A stretch of DNA of 24,248 nt from a bacterium (GTDB taxonomy: Bacteria > Patescibacteriota > Minisyncoccia > Minisyncoccales > Minisyncoccaceae). Below are positions 1-8,106 of this stretch, piece after piece. The notes under the pieces are model-generated. The model was not told the origin of the DNA. It did not search any database and saw nothing but the letters and a program-made list of their open reading frames with translations. The first letter of the stretch is position 1. Every line of letters begins with the position of its first letter. Position numbers and translations under genes: made by a program. The DNA is taken from NCBI GenBank assembly GCA_023229485.1, contig JALNZJ010000001.1, positions 1,840 through 26,087 on the forward strand, written 5' to 3'.

Positions 1-1
1 C

Positions 2-2656
2 GCTTGCCGAAGTTCAGTTTTTGCTTGCGTTTCTGACTTTCAAGAAACATTAAAGAGGGTTGGAAGATGGGCAGACTATTCCGAAAGTTATTCCACAATG
101 GATAATAACTATATTGAATCGGTCTGGTGGGTACTGAAACAGCTTTGGAATAAGAATCTAGTGGAAAAGAATTATCGAGTTTCTCCATATTGCCCAAGAT
201 GTGCTACAACAATTTCTAATTTTGAAGTTAATCAAGGCTACAAAGAAACTAGGGATAAATCTGTCTACGTAAAATTTAAAATCACCAATCAAGAAGAATT
301 TAAAAATGCTTTCTTTTTGGTTTGGACGACCACTCCTTGGACATTGCCAGGGAATATTGCTCTCGCCATTAACGATAAGCTGGATTATTGTTTAGCCGAG
401 AATAACGGCGAGAAATATATCTTAGCGAAAAACAGGCTCTCAGTTCTCGAAGGGGATTTCAATATTATCAAAGAAATGAAAGGAAAAGATTTAATAGGAG
501 TTTCTTATGAGCCGATGTTTGACTATCTAGTCAAACAGGATATCAACGGTATTAAAAATTGCTTTAAAATTTTTACTGGAAATAGTTTTGTGACCGATGG
601 AGATGGTTCGGGAATCGTCCATATTAATCCGATGCACGGAGAAGACGATTTTCAATTAGCAAAAGCGAACACTCTACCATTTTTTCACCTTATTGATGAA
701 GAAGGCCGCTTCACAAATGAAGCTAAAGATTTTGCAGCTTTATTTGTTAAAGATGCAGATCCAAAAATCATCAGCTATTTAAAGGAAATAGGAGTATTTT
801 ACAAAGAAGAATTGATTATTCACGAATACCCTCATTGTTGGCGATGTGACTCGCCCTTGCTTTATTATGCTGTAGACAGTTGGTATGTATTAGTTACAAA
901 AATAAAAGACAAATTAGTTGCCAATAACCAACAGACTCGCTGGGTTCCAGAACACCTTAAAGATGGGCGTTTTGGTAAATGGTTGTTGGGAGCTAGAGAT
1001 TGGGACTTTGCTCGTAGGAGATACTGGGGAGCACCAATTCCAATTTGGGAATGTAGTGAATGTAATGAAAAGTTATGTATTGGAAGCAAAGAAGAAATAA
1101 AAGAGCATCAAGTTTCTGGTGGAGAGTTAAATGACTTGCATCGTCCGTTTATTGATGAAGTAATCTTAAAGTGTCCAAAGTGTGGTAAAGAGATGAAAAG
1201 AGTAGAAGGCGTTTTTGATTGTTGGTTTGAATCAGGCTCTATGCCGTATGCTCAGTGGCACTATCCTTTTGAGAATAAGGAAATGGTTGAAAAGACTTTT
1301 CCAGCCGATTTTATTGCGGAAGGCTTGGATCAAACAAGAGGATGGTTTTATACGCTTGATGTTCTCGCAACTGCCTTAACGCTAGACGATATCGGACTTG
1401 GCACAAATAAGCCTGCCTTCAAGAATGTCATTACCAATGGTTTAGTTTTAGATGACAAGGGGAGAAAACTAAGCAAAAAATTAAAGAACTATCCAGACTC
1501 AATAGAAGTCTTTAATAAGTATGGAGCCGATTCCTTGCGTTATTTTCTTTTAGCCTCTACTAATATCGGAGAAGAGTATCGCTTTTCAGAAGATAAGGTC
1601 AAAGAAGTCTGGCGAAATGTGATTTTGAGCTTGGAAAATTGCTTTAAGTTTTATGAAACATATATTCCAAAAGATAAAAAGATTATTCCTTCTTCAGCCT
1701 CGACAAACATTTTAGATAAATGGATAATAGGGAAAGTCGAAGCATTAAATTTTGGTGTTGATAAATTTATGCAAGAATATGATTTAACTCGGGCTGCGAG
1801 ATTATTCGGCGGAGGACAAACCGAGGGCGGATTAGAAGCTCCAAAAGCCAGCGTCAACTGGGAAAACTATGCCATGGGAGCATTTATTGATGATTTATCT
1901 AATTGGTATATTAGGAGATCAAGAAAAAGATTTCAAAAACCAGAAAGCGAAAAGGAAAGAGACGAAGCAATGCAAACATTGCATTATGTTTTATTGAAAT
2001 TAACTAAATTAATTGCACCATTTACTCCTTTTATCGCCGAGGACTTATATCAAAAACTAAAATTAAAAGATGATCCAATCAGTGTTCACCTTTGTGATTT
2101 TCCTCTACCAGACGAAAAAGTTTTAAGTTTTGATTTTTATAACATTTATCAGGACATGTTCTTTGTACGAGAGTTTGTAGCGTTAGCACTTTCAAAGAGA
2201 TCAGAAATTGGGATTAAGGTTCGTCAACCATTAGCTTCTGTTTCTGTTTCATCTCGTTTTGAAGAGGGCATATGTTTTAAAAATAATCAAAAAGATCTTT
2301 TTGAGATTATAAAAGAAGAGGTTAATGTCAGGAACGTATTAGTTAAGAAGGGAACGAATAACGATTCTATTATTTTTGATACAGTAATTACAGAAGATTT
2401 AAAAGAAGAAGGATATTTAAGGGAAATTATCCGCCATATTCAGCAAGCAAGAAAAGAAATGCACTTAAAGCCAGAAAACACAATTGATATTTATTATACA
2501 AGTAAACTATTATCTTCTTTCATTGAAAAAAATAAAGAATATTTAGCGAAAGAAGTTTTAGCAAGAGGTTTTATACTTTCAGATGATATTATTGACGCTA
2601 AGCAGATAAGTTTAGGAGAAAATAGCACTATTATTTTTAACATAAAGGTTGTATAA
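2..2656 (+). CDS. ileS: Isoleucyl-tRNA synthetase, 5'-truncated by the window edge
   Basis: Class I aminoacyl-tRNA synthetase charging tRNA-Ile in the cytoplasm. The reading frame is open from nucleotide 2, so the ATG at 98 is internal; the HIGH motif lies upstream of the window. Visible landmarks are the CPRC pair near nt 191-202, the CWRC and CSEC/CPKC cysteine pairs of the catalytic/editing region, a KLSKK version of KMSKS at nt 1466-1480, and the DDLSNWYIRRSR start of the anticodon-binding domain. The GLDQTRGWFYTL stretch is typical of the eukaryote-like (type 2) IleRS class, the one usually less sensitive to mupirocin. About 885 codons are present, consistent with a full protein of roughly 950 residues. 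Odd: about 23 residues, GC-rich at the DNA level, are inserted between RAARLF and AFIDDLSN (about nt 1807-1878). No clear terminator follows; the next gene starts 29 nt after the stop. Identity is secure. Confidence 0.97.
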   Translation, partial: ACRSSVFACVSDFQETLKRVGRWADYSESYSTMDNNYIESVWWVLKQLWNKNLVEKNYRVSPYCPRCATTISNFEVNQGYKETRDKSVYVKFKITNQEEFKNAFFLVWTTTPWTLPGNIALAINDKLDYCLAENNGEKYILAKNRLSVLEGDFNIIKEMKGKDLIGVSYEPMFDYLVKQDINGIKNCFKIFTGNSFVTDGDGSGIVHINPMHGEDDFQLAKANTLPFFHLIDEEGRFTNEAKDFAALFVKDADPKIISYLKEIGVFYKEELIIHEYPHCWRCDSPLLYYAVDSWYVLVTKIKDKLVANNQQTRWVPEHLKDGRFGKWLLGARDWDFARRRYWGAPIPIWECSECNEKLCIGSKEEIKEHQVSGGELNDLHRPFIDEVILKCPKCGKEMKRVEGVFDCWFESGSMPYAQWHYPFENKEMVEKTFPADFIAEGLDQTRGWFYTLDVLATALTLDDIGLGTNKPAFKNVITNGLVLDDKGRKLSKKLKNYPDSIEVFNKYGADSLRYFLLASTNIGEEYRFSEDKVKEVWRNVILSLENCFKFYETYIPKDKKIIPSSASTNILDKWIIGKVEALNFGVDKFMQEYDLTRAARLFGGGQTEGGLEAPKASVNWENYAMGAFIDDLSNWYIRRSRKRFQKPESEKERDEAMQTLHYVLLKLTKLIAPFTPFIAEDLYQKLKLKDDPISVHLCDFPLPDEKVLSFDFYNIYQDMFFVREFVALALSKRSEIGIKVRQPLASVSVSSRFEEGICFKNNQKDLFEIIKEEVNVRNVLVKKGTNNDSIIFDTVITEDLKEEGYLREIIRHIQQARKEMHLKPENTIDIYYTSKLLSSFIEKNKEYLAKEVLARGFILSDDIIDAKQISLGENSTIIFNIKVV

Positions 2657-2685
2657 TAAACTAATTAGTCTTACGATTTTTTAAA

Positions 2686-3051
2686 ATGGAACAACTTCTT
2701 CCAATAGAAAAACCGGGTAAAAGTGGTAGTATAGGAGCTCATCGAACAGAGGGTGGAGCTTTTGAGCATAAAGAAAGTAAAAAAACCAACAAAGAAGATA
2801 AAAAAGAAAGAAAATTTGGTTGGTCTCTCGGAGTTTCGGAAAAACCAGTAGTCAAAAATGAGGGCGAAGACAGAAGTAAATATTTAGGATCACTATCAAA
2901 AATTAAGGATAAGGCAAGCGGTATTAATACTAAGTATCGAGATAGTGTCGTTAAGCCATGGGATTTTAATGCAGTTAGAAGCGACCCATCTCAGAGTCAA
3001 TACGGAAATGCACTCGCCAATTTAAAAAATAATGTTAAGGAGAAAGGATAA
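2686..3051 (+). CDS. Hypothetical charged, probably disordered protein (121 aa)
   Basis: I do not recognise a family. The protein is rich in Lys, Glu, Ser and Gly, has no signal peptide, membrane segment or cysteine, and looks largely disordered, especially residues 1-45 with many KE/KK pairs. The C-terminal half has some predicted-helical text around KYLGSLSKIKDKASG. It lies 29 nt after ileS and 8 nt before the anchored DUF11-like protein, so co-transcription with the latter is likely. The start is the first ATG and no Shine-Dalgarno sequence precedes it, as for most genes here. The codon composition matches the neighbours and no out-of-frame homology is apparent, so I take it as a real gene of unknown role. 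Confidence 0.7.
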   Translation: MEQLLPIEKPGKSGSIGAHRTEGGAFEHKESKKTNKEDKKERKFGWSLGVSEKPVVKNEGEDRSKYLGSLSKIKDKASGINTKYRDSVVKPWDFNAVRSDPSQSQYGNALANLKNNVKEKG

Positions 3052-3059
3052 AAACTATT

Positions 3060-4679
3060 ATGAATAAAAAATTAATATTTATTATTAGCTCAATAATCTT
3101 AGTCTTAGTATTATTTTTCTTCTGGCAAAAAATGGCTTTTGATAGAGGGATTTTAAAACTAGAAATAATGGGACCAGATAAAATTGCTGTAGGGGAAGAG
3201 TTTGAATACATAGTTAAGTACAAAAACAATGGATCAATTAATTTAGAGAACCCAGAAATGGTTTTTAGTTATCCCGATGGAGCAATTTCTGAAGATAATG
3301 TAAAAGTTAAAAAAGTTACTGCCGACGAATTGGGTGGAACTATATATCCAGGACAAGAGAGAACAATGAGGTTTATTGCAAGGCTTTTAGGTAAAGAAGG
3401 TGAATTAAAAAAAGCCGAAGTTAAGGTTAGTTTCCAACCGCAAGATTTGAAAATCAGGAATGAAACAACTAGTTCATTTTCAACTGTCTTAGGTAAATTA
3501 GCTCTTGATTTGAGTTTGGATATTCCTCAAAAATCAGGTGCAGGTAGGCCGATAACAGTTAAAATTTTTTATTCTTCAAAAGTTCCATATCCATTAAAAG
3601 ACCTATCTCTTTCAATTGAATATCCATCAGATTTTCAATTTGTTTCGGCTACGCCAAAATTAATGGACAATAAACAATACGACGAACCAATTTTAAACGA
3701 ATCGGACAGCAAGAAAATAGAAGTATCAGGTATTTTAAATGGAAATCCACAAGATCAAAAGATATTTAAAGCAAAAATTGGCGTTTGGCAAGATGGTAAT
3801 TTTATTGTACTTAAAGAAGCAAATCGAGGCGTTGCTATTATTGCTCCCCCGGTACAGTTTACTGAAAAGATTAATAACCAAGAGGGGTATGTAGTTAATA
3901 TTGGAGATAGGCTTCATTACGAAATATCATTTCGAAATGTTGGCGAAGAGGAAATGAAAGATTTAGCACTTATAGTAAAACTCGAAGGCAGTGGACTTGA
4001 TTACAATTCTATTCAAGCTCCAGATGGGGTTTACCAAAAAGGAGACAACTCTCTCATATGGGATGGTAATCAAATTTCTGAGCTTCAAGATTTTTCTATA
4101 AATACCGAGGGTAAGGTAGAGTTCTGGATTTCTACAAATAAAAAATGGACGATGAAAAGCCAAGGAGACAAAAATCCGTTTATTAAAACAAAAATAACAC
4201 TAGGCCAAATTAAGCAGGAATTTTTAAATAAAATAAATTCTTCGTTAATTGCGGTTCAAAGCATTAGAACTGATAGTAAAATTTTTAATGATTCGGGGCC
4301 AATGCCAGTTAAAGCTGGCGAAAAGACGATATTTACAGTTGAGTGGGTAGCAAAAAATCATTATAACGATATGACTAATGCTAAAATGACCACAGTTCTT
4401 CCAAGCGGAGTAAGATTCATTGATGGACAAACAAAAGTTCCCGATGGAACAAAAATTTTTTATGATGAAGGGACTAGACAATTAACATGGGAAATAGGTT
4501 CACTTGAAGCTGGTACTGGAGTTCTTGATGGAGGGAAAAATTGTGCCTTTCAATTATCAATTAATCCAGACACAATAGATGCAGACGTATTATTAATTGG
4601 ATCATCACAATTATCAGGGATAGATCTTTGGACGAATAGTAATTTAACTACTAATACGGATCCAAATTATAGTAAATAA
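3060..4679 (+). CDS. Membrane-anchored multi-domain Ig-like/DUF11-type surface protein
   Basis: A 539-residue protein with one hydrophobic segment at about residues 4-22 that should serve as uncleaved signal anchor, followed by an entirely extracellular beta-rich region. I see about four Ig-like modules (roughly 35-145, 150-265, 270-375 and 410-530). They have the text expected of DUF11/CARDB-type domains: YKNNGSINLENPEMVFSYP in the first, VGEEEMKDLALIVKLEG in the third, and the pattern MTTVLPSGVRF...LTWEIGSL in the last. No catalytic motif or LPXTG signal is visible. It starts 8 nt after the preceding gene, and its stop is 5 nt before the pilin-like gene, so the three probably form one unit. 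A structural or adhesive role at the cell surface is inferred from domain type only. Confidence 0.75.
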   Translation: MNKKLIFIISSIILVLVLFFFWQKMAFDRGILKLEIMGPDKIAVGEEFEYIVKYKNNGSINLENPEMVFSYPDGAISEDNVKVKKVTADELGGTIYPGQERTMRFIARLLGKEGELKKAEVKVSFQPQDLKIRNETTSSFSTVLGKLALDLSLDIPQKSGAGRPITVKIFYSSKVPYPLKDLSLSIEYPSDFQFVSATPKLMDNKQYDEPILNESDSKKIEVSGILNGNPQDQKIFKAKIGVWQDGNFIVLKEANRGVAIIAPPVQFTEKINNQEGYVVNIGDRLHYEISFRNVGEEEMKDLALIVKLEGSGLDYNSIQAPDGVYQKGDNSLIWDGNQISELQDFSINTEGKVEFWISTNKKWTMKSQGDKNPFIKTKITLGQIKQEFLNKINSSLIAVQSIRTDSKIFNDSGPMPVKAGEKTIFTVEWVAKNHYNDMTNAKMTTVLPSGVRFIDGQTKVPDGTKIFYDEGTRQLTWEIGSLEAGTGVLDGGKNCAFQLSINPDTIDADVLLIGSSQLSGIDLWTNSNLTTNTDPNYSK

Positions 4680-4684
4680 AGCTT

Positions 4685-5080
4685 ATGCAAGAGATATTCA
4701 GCCCTACAAGACTTATTATTTTTGGCCTTATATTTTTATTCTTTTTTTCGATTCCCGTTTTTACGATTATGCAGATTCAAAAAACTGATAATGAAAAAAA
4801 AATAAAATACGATTTGAGACAATTGGAATCATGGGCACAAGTTTATAAGATGAAAAATAGCGATTTTAAAGGTTTTGATGAGGATATGGAAATCAAGATG
4901 ATAAAAATAGACCTCGTTGCAGCCACAGGAAATCCAGTTGAAATTAATTTTGATGACAATTATGAAATATATTGTATTAAAGCAATAAAAGATAAAAAAA
5001 CATATTGCATTGATGATACGGGAGATTTAGTAGAAGATGGTACTGGCTGTAAACCAGGCACTGGGACTTGTAAGCAATAA
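4685..5080 (+). CDS. Divergent type IV pilin-like protein
   Basis: A 131-residue protein with an N-terminal hydrophobic helix (about residues 9-30), then a charged amphipathic helix with the pattern KIKYDLRQLESWAQVYKM. This resembles the alpha-1 helix of type IV pilins and pseudopilins of this bacterial group. The C-terminal part is a small globular region with four cysteines, and its YCIDDTGDLVE text resembles pilin C-termini. However, the N-terminus lacks the G|FTLIE prepilin peptidase site and the conserved Glu5, so classical cleavage and assembly are doubtful. It may be a minor pilin, or a membrane-tethered protein of pilin ancestry. It lies 5 nt after the DUF11-like gene, supporting a common surface role. 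The start has no Shine-Dalgarno sequence. Confidence 0.6.
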   Translation: MQEIFSPTRLIIFGLIFLFFFSIPVFTIMQIQKTDNEKKIKYDLRQLESWAQVYKMKNSDFKGFDEDMEIKMIKIDLVAATGNPVEINFDDNYEIYCIKAIKDKKTYCIDDTGDLVEDGTGCKPGTGTCKQ

Positions 5081-5103
5081 AATATTGACAACCAAGGCAT
5101 AAA

Positions 5104-5385
5104 ATGTTATCGATTGCTTGTATGAGCTCAATGTTTGTTGAGGGTACGGATAATGAAGGACAGAAGATTTTTTTCTTCATTGAAGATGGAAAGAAAAGAA
5201 AAAAGATACATTCTGTTCAGTTGACAGAGGTATCGGATGGGGCTATGGACATTTGTCTAATCCCAAAACTAGGTCAATTATCTGAGGAAGAAAAATTTCC
5301 AAGGGTAATCATCGAAAATGAAATAATGATAATAGACTTGAACAATTTTGTTCCATATTATCCGACACCACTTTCGGTGAAGTAA
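5104..5385 (+). CDS. Hypothetical small protein (93 aa), start uncertain
   Basis: No family recognised. The protein is soluble, acidic to neutral, with alternating hydrophobic strands (KIFFFIEDG, RVIIENEIMIIDLNNF) suggesting a small beta or alpha/beta fold; there is no membrane segment. The first ATG is at 5104, but ATG at 5122 (residue 7) may be the true start. A perfect -35 box TTGACA at 5085-5090 followed by a weak -10 (TATCGA, 5108-5113) would start RNA close to 5120, leaving 5104 inside the promoter. That would match the leaderless arrangement seen at dnaX and dnaB. If the gene is instead read through from the pilin-like gene, 5104 can serve. The gene ends just before the bidirectional terminator shared with cysS. 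Confidence 0.6.
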   Translation: MLSIACMSSMFVEGTDNEGQKIFFFIEDGKKRKKIHSVQLTEVSDGAMDICLIPKLGQLSEEEKFPRVIIENEIMIIDLNNFVPYYPTPLSVK

Positions 5386-5389
5386 GAAA

Positions 5390-5415
5390 GACGCAATTAA
5401 GCGTCCCTTTTTTTT
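5390..5415. terminator. Bidirectional intrinsic terminator between the surface-gene cluster and cysS
   Basis: A stem GACGC / GCGTC with loop AATTAA (5390-5405) is followed on the + strand by CC and eight T. On the - strand the same stem is followed by TTTCTT. The cysS stop codon (5397-5399) lies in the loop, so the two convergent genes share this hairpin. Confidence 0.8.
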
Positions 5416-6875
5416 ATCTGTCTTATAAAAGTCTGATTATCGTTATCTTCGATAGACCATCCATTATTTAATATTTTGTCCCGCAACTCATCAGCGATTT
5501 GCCAGTTTTTTTCATTTCGTGCTTTCACTCTTTCTTCGATTAATTTTAGGACCTCACTAGGAATAGAGCTTAATTCAGCACTCCATATCGGCAAGCCGAT
5601 ATCATCAATTGATTTTAGGATAAACTGCTTATTCACAAAAGATTTTTTATTAATCGACACGTCTTTTATTCGCAATCCAAAAACAGTATCAAACTCATGT
5701 AGTAAGGAATACTTTTCAAAATCAGTTAAGTTTTTATCTTTTATCATTTCCCAGCATAGTGCTAGAGCACTTGGAATATTCAAATCATCATTTACAAAAT
5801 CCAAGAATTTATTTTTATATTCATCAAAAATATTACTAAGCTCAGTTTTTGCACTTTCTTTAAGGTCACTTGCTTTTTCGTAAAGTTTTTCTAATGTATT
5901 TTGTGAGAACTCTATGCTTTCGTCACTAAAATTCATCTTTTGCCTATAATGAGTATTAAGACATTGATAGCGATAAGCGAGAGGGCTAATTCCTTTATTT
6001 TTCAAATCAGTGATAGTAGTAATGTTACCTAAGGATTTACTCATTTTTCCATCTTTAACGTTTAGGAATTCTCCATGCATCCAATAGTTTGACATTATAG
6101 TGGCATAAGCTGCGTCAGCTTGAGCTATTTCATTAGTATGATGTATTGAGACGTGATCAATTCCACCACAATGAATGTCAAAAGGTATTCCAAGATTTTC
6201 GATACTCATAACCACACATTCTGTGTGCCATCCTGGGAAGCCGATTCCCCAAGGCGATACCCATTCCATTTGTCTTTTTTCATTCTTTGGACTGAATTTC
6301 CATAAAGCAAAATCAGTTGGATTCTTTTTTTCTTTTACTTCTTCAATCCTTCCTCGGAGTTCAGTCTTTTCTTTTTCGCCCCATAATTTTCCATACTTTT
6401 TTAATTTTGAAGTATCAAAATAGATTCCATCAGTAATGATATAAGTATATCCTTTTTGCTCTAATATTTTTATCAGTTCTATCTGTTCTTTTATTGTATC
6501 GGTAGCTTTTACCAGAATAGTAGAGTCCTCAATATTTAATAGTTTCAAATCCTTTAAGAACTGAGAAGTATAAAATTCAGCAATTTCCCAGACGCTTTTT
6601 TGCTCTTGCCTCGCTCCTTTCTCAAGCTTATCCTCGCCCGAATCTGAATCGGAAGTCAGGTGTCCAACATCAGTAATATTCATCACATGCTTTACCTCGT
6701 AGCCATTTAATTTAAGAACTCTTTTAAGTAAGTCTTCAAAAATATATGTTCGGAGGTTTCCAACATGAGCAAACCAATAAACGGTCGGGCCACAAGTATA
6801 TAATCCAACTTCATTTGGTTTAATAGATTCAAACTTTTCTTTTTGTTTTGTAAGGGTATTATAAAATTGAATCAT
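5397..6875 (-). CDS. cysS: Cysteinyl-tRNA synthetase
   Basis: Class I synthetase charging tRNA-Cys, a zinc enzyme of the cytoplasm. 492 residues, slightly longer than the E. coli enzyme (461). Visible signatures are C28 in YTCGPTVY, the HIGH variant HVGN (37-40), C220 in WHTEC, H245 and E249 in IHHTNE (with C28 and C220 the expected Zn ligands), and KMSKS at 277-281 followed by LGN. The DALR-type helical domain follows to the C-terminus. The start at 6875 gives the standard N-terminus beginning with FYNTLTKQKE. A possible own promoter on the - strand is TTGAGG (6917-6912), 17 bp, TAAATA (6894-6889). The gene lies downstream of cysK on the same strand, separated by 275 bp containing a large inverted repeat, so read-through from the cysteine-attenuated cysK promoter is possible but unproven. 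Confidence 0.97.
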   Translation of the reverse strand: MIQFYNTLTKQKEKFESIKPNEVGLYTCGPTVYWFAHVGNLRTYIFEDLLKRVLKLNGYEVKHVMNITDVGHLTSDSDSGEDKLEKGARQEQKSVWEIAEFYTSQFLKDLKLLNIEDSTILVKATDTIKEQIELIKILEQKGYTYIITDGIYFDTSKLKKYGKLWGEKEKTELRGRIEEVKEKKNPTDFALWKFSPKNEKRQMEWVSPWGIGFPGWHTECVVMSIENLGIPFDIHCGGIDHVSIHHTNEIAQADAAYATIMSNYWMHGEFLNVKDGKMSKSLGNITTITDLKNKGISPLAYRYQCLNTHYRQKMNFSDESIEFSQNTLEKLYEKASDLKESAKTELSNIFDEYKNKFLDFVNDDLNIPSALALCWEMIKDKNLTDFEKYSLLHEFDTVFGLRIKDVSINKKSFVNKQFILKSIDDIGLPIWSAELSSIPSEVLKLIEERVKARNEKNWQIADELRDKILNNGWSIEDNDNQTFIRQIKKRDA

Positions 6876-6888
6876 ACATTTAAGTAAT

Positions 6889-6917
6889 TATTTATTTCCA
6901 CTATATTTTTTCCTCAA
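6889..6917 (-). promoter_or_regulatory. Possible cysS promoter
   Basis: On the - strand, TTGAGG (6917-6912) and TAAATA (6894-6889) are spaced 17 bp. Initiation would fall about 6 nt before the cysS ATG. Both boxes deviate from consensus, so this is a candidate only. Confidence 0.35.
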
Positions 6918-6932
6918 AAATTACATTTTAAA

Positions 6933-6947
6933 GATTACGAAGTAATC
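6933..6947. repeat. Perfect small hairpin GATTAC-GAA-GTAATC
   Basis: Six-base perfect arms around a three-base loop (TTC on the - strand). On the - strand it is followed by TTTAAAA, a weak U-tract, so it might help terminate RNA coming from cysK before cysS. The short U-tract makes this uncertain. Confidence 0.4.
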
Positions 6948-6982
6948 ACCATATTTGTTCCTTCTCACTCCCTTTCCCTTGG

Positions 6983-7140
6983 CACGCTAAAATTTCATAA
7001 ACGCAATTCGTTTTAATATTTCTTTTTCTTCGCCTCTTGCTTTGACTGAAAGCAAGCAGTTAAATTCTTAGCAAAGAATTTATGTCGGAGAAAAAGAAAT
7101 ATTAAAAAAAGAATTGCAAACCTCTTTAAATTTTATGCGA
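6983..7140. repeat. Compound long inverted repeat with two internal hairpins (MITE-like or structured RNA)
   Basis: Outer arms: CGC-TAAAATTT near 6985-6995 pairs with AAATTTTA-TGCG near 7126-7139. GCAATTC (7003-7009) pairs with GAATTGC (7111-7117). A further segment of about 22 bases (from about 7011 to 7032), TTTTAATATTTC then TTTTTCTTCG, pairs with CGGAGAAAAA then GAAATATTAAAA (about 7086-7108) with one G-T mismatch. Inside lie two perfect hairpins: CTTGCTTT/AAAGCAAG (about 7035-7055) and AAATTCTT/AAGAATTT (about 7062-7081). It fills the cysK-cysS gap. No ORF of note lies inside. I cannot tell from one copy whether it is a non-autonomous mobile element, a terminator-like structure or an RNA gene. 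Confidence 0.7.
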
Positions 7141-7150
7141 TCCTTTTCTT

Positions 7151-7992
7151 CTATATATATCTTTCTCCTCGGTCAGGGAATACTGTAACAATTACTTTTC
7201 CAGGATTTTTCTTTGCGACATCTAGAGCAGAGTACATTGAAGCTCCAGAGCTTGGCCCTACAAGAATACCCTTGCTGCTAGCCAAATAATCCCGTCCTAC
7301 AAGCGACTGCTCTTCAGTTAGTTCATACATCTCATCTATTAGCTTTTCGTCCATTACGGGAGGAATGTAGCCCTCTTTAATAGACTTGATTCCTTCTATT
7401 ATTTCGTGTCCTACTTGCGGTATTACTCCAACAATTTTTATTTTTCCTTTAATCTTTGTGCAATTCCGGTTATTGTGCCACCAGTACCTATTCCTGCGAC
7501 AAAAAAATCAATTGGTTCTTCCATTTGCTCAATTATTTCTTTTGCAGTTCCTTCATAATGAGCAATAACATTATTTTCATTCTCGTATTGGTTTAAATAT
7601 ACAAGTTTTTCGCCATTGGCAATCTTTTCTTTTATTTCAGGAATAATATCTTGCCTTAATCGATCGTCAAAAATTACTTCTCCTCCAAATTTTTCAATTA
7701 TTTTTACTTTTCCAGCAGCTGTATTTGACGTTGTTATTACTTTTAGGTTATATCCTTTGGCAGCAGCAATCATTGCCATTGCAATTCCAGTATTTCCACT
7801 AGTCACTTCAATTAAAGTATCTCCTTTTTTTAGAGTACCTTGCTTTTCTGCCGCTTCAATCATTGCGAGAGCAGTCCTATCTTTTATTGATCCTCCTGGG
7901 TTAATTCCTTCTAATTTCGCAAATATTTTAGAAGGGAATTCTTCAATTTGTATTAATGGTGTAGCTCCAATTAGTTCTATAAAAGTTTTCAT
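7151..7992 (-). pseudogene. cysK: Cysteine synthase (PLP-dependent), interrupted by a -1 frameshift
   Basis: PLP fold type II enzyme making cysteine from an activated serine and sulfide. The first part (7992-7438, 184 codons) has the PLP lysine K37 in GGSIKDR, the substrate loop SGNTG (65-69) and the phosphate-binding GTGGT (169-173). It hits TAA right after LKEK. The -1 frame continues at once with KIVGVIPQVGHEIIEGI and runs to 7151, including GPSSGAS near the C-terminus. Joined, the product is about 280 residues, near the usual 300. The break lies in an A5 run (GAA AAA TAA), so one missing A would explain it. Possible causes are a sequencing or assembly indel, a true recent mutation, or P-site slippage on the Lys AAA codon. 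Every expected motif is intact on both sides, which argues against old decay. A Cys-codon leader precedes it. Substrate (O-acetylserine versus O-phosphoserine) is unresolved. Confidence 0.85.
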
Positions 7993-8043
7993 AATTTTAT
8001 TAACAAATGTTATTTATATTATTGTAGTATATTTTAGTTAAAT

Positions 8044-8066
8044 AAAAAATCCCTATTAGGGAATTT
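8044..8066 (-). terminator. Attenuator-like terminator hairpin in the cysK leader
   Basis: Read on the - strand: AAATTCCC, loop TAATA, GGGATTTTTT. The stem is CCC/GGG plus T-A and A-T pairs with one bulged T, and six T follow. It lies between the leader ORF stop (8097) and the cysK ATG (7992), with no other - strand gene upstream, so its place fits transcription attenuation rather than gene-end termination. The stem is short, so strength is uncertain. Confidence 0.55.
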
Positions 8067-8106
8067 AGCTTATTGAATTTAAAAAATAATCAAAAACTAA
8101 CCCCCT
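8058..8106 (-). promoter_or_regulatory. Possible antiterminator pairing in the cysK leader
   Basis: On the - strand, AGGGGGTTAG (8106-8097, last codons and stop of the leader ORF) can pair with CTAAATTCCCT (8068-8058): TTAG with CTAA and AGGG with CCCT around a small internal loop. This would use up the 5' half of the terminator stem. A ribosome at the leader stop codon would cover the first segment; one stalled at the Cys codons would leave it free. The pairing was found by eye. Confidence 0.45.

Noticed and set aside
2657..2685. ACTAATTAGT palindrome as terminator of ileS
   Set aside because: Only five A/T-rich pairs with no loop and the T-run begins several bases later; too weak to call.
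6876..7150. T-box riboswitch before cysS
   Set aside because: The conserved T-box bulge (AGGGTGGNACCGCG) is absent on the - strand, and the large stem has no specifier-loop layout. The AAGGGAAAGGGAGTG text is only superficially similar.
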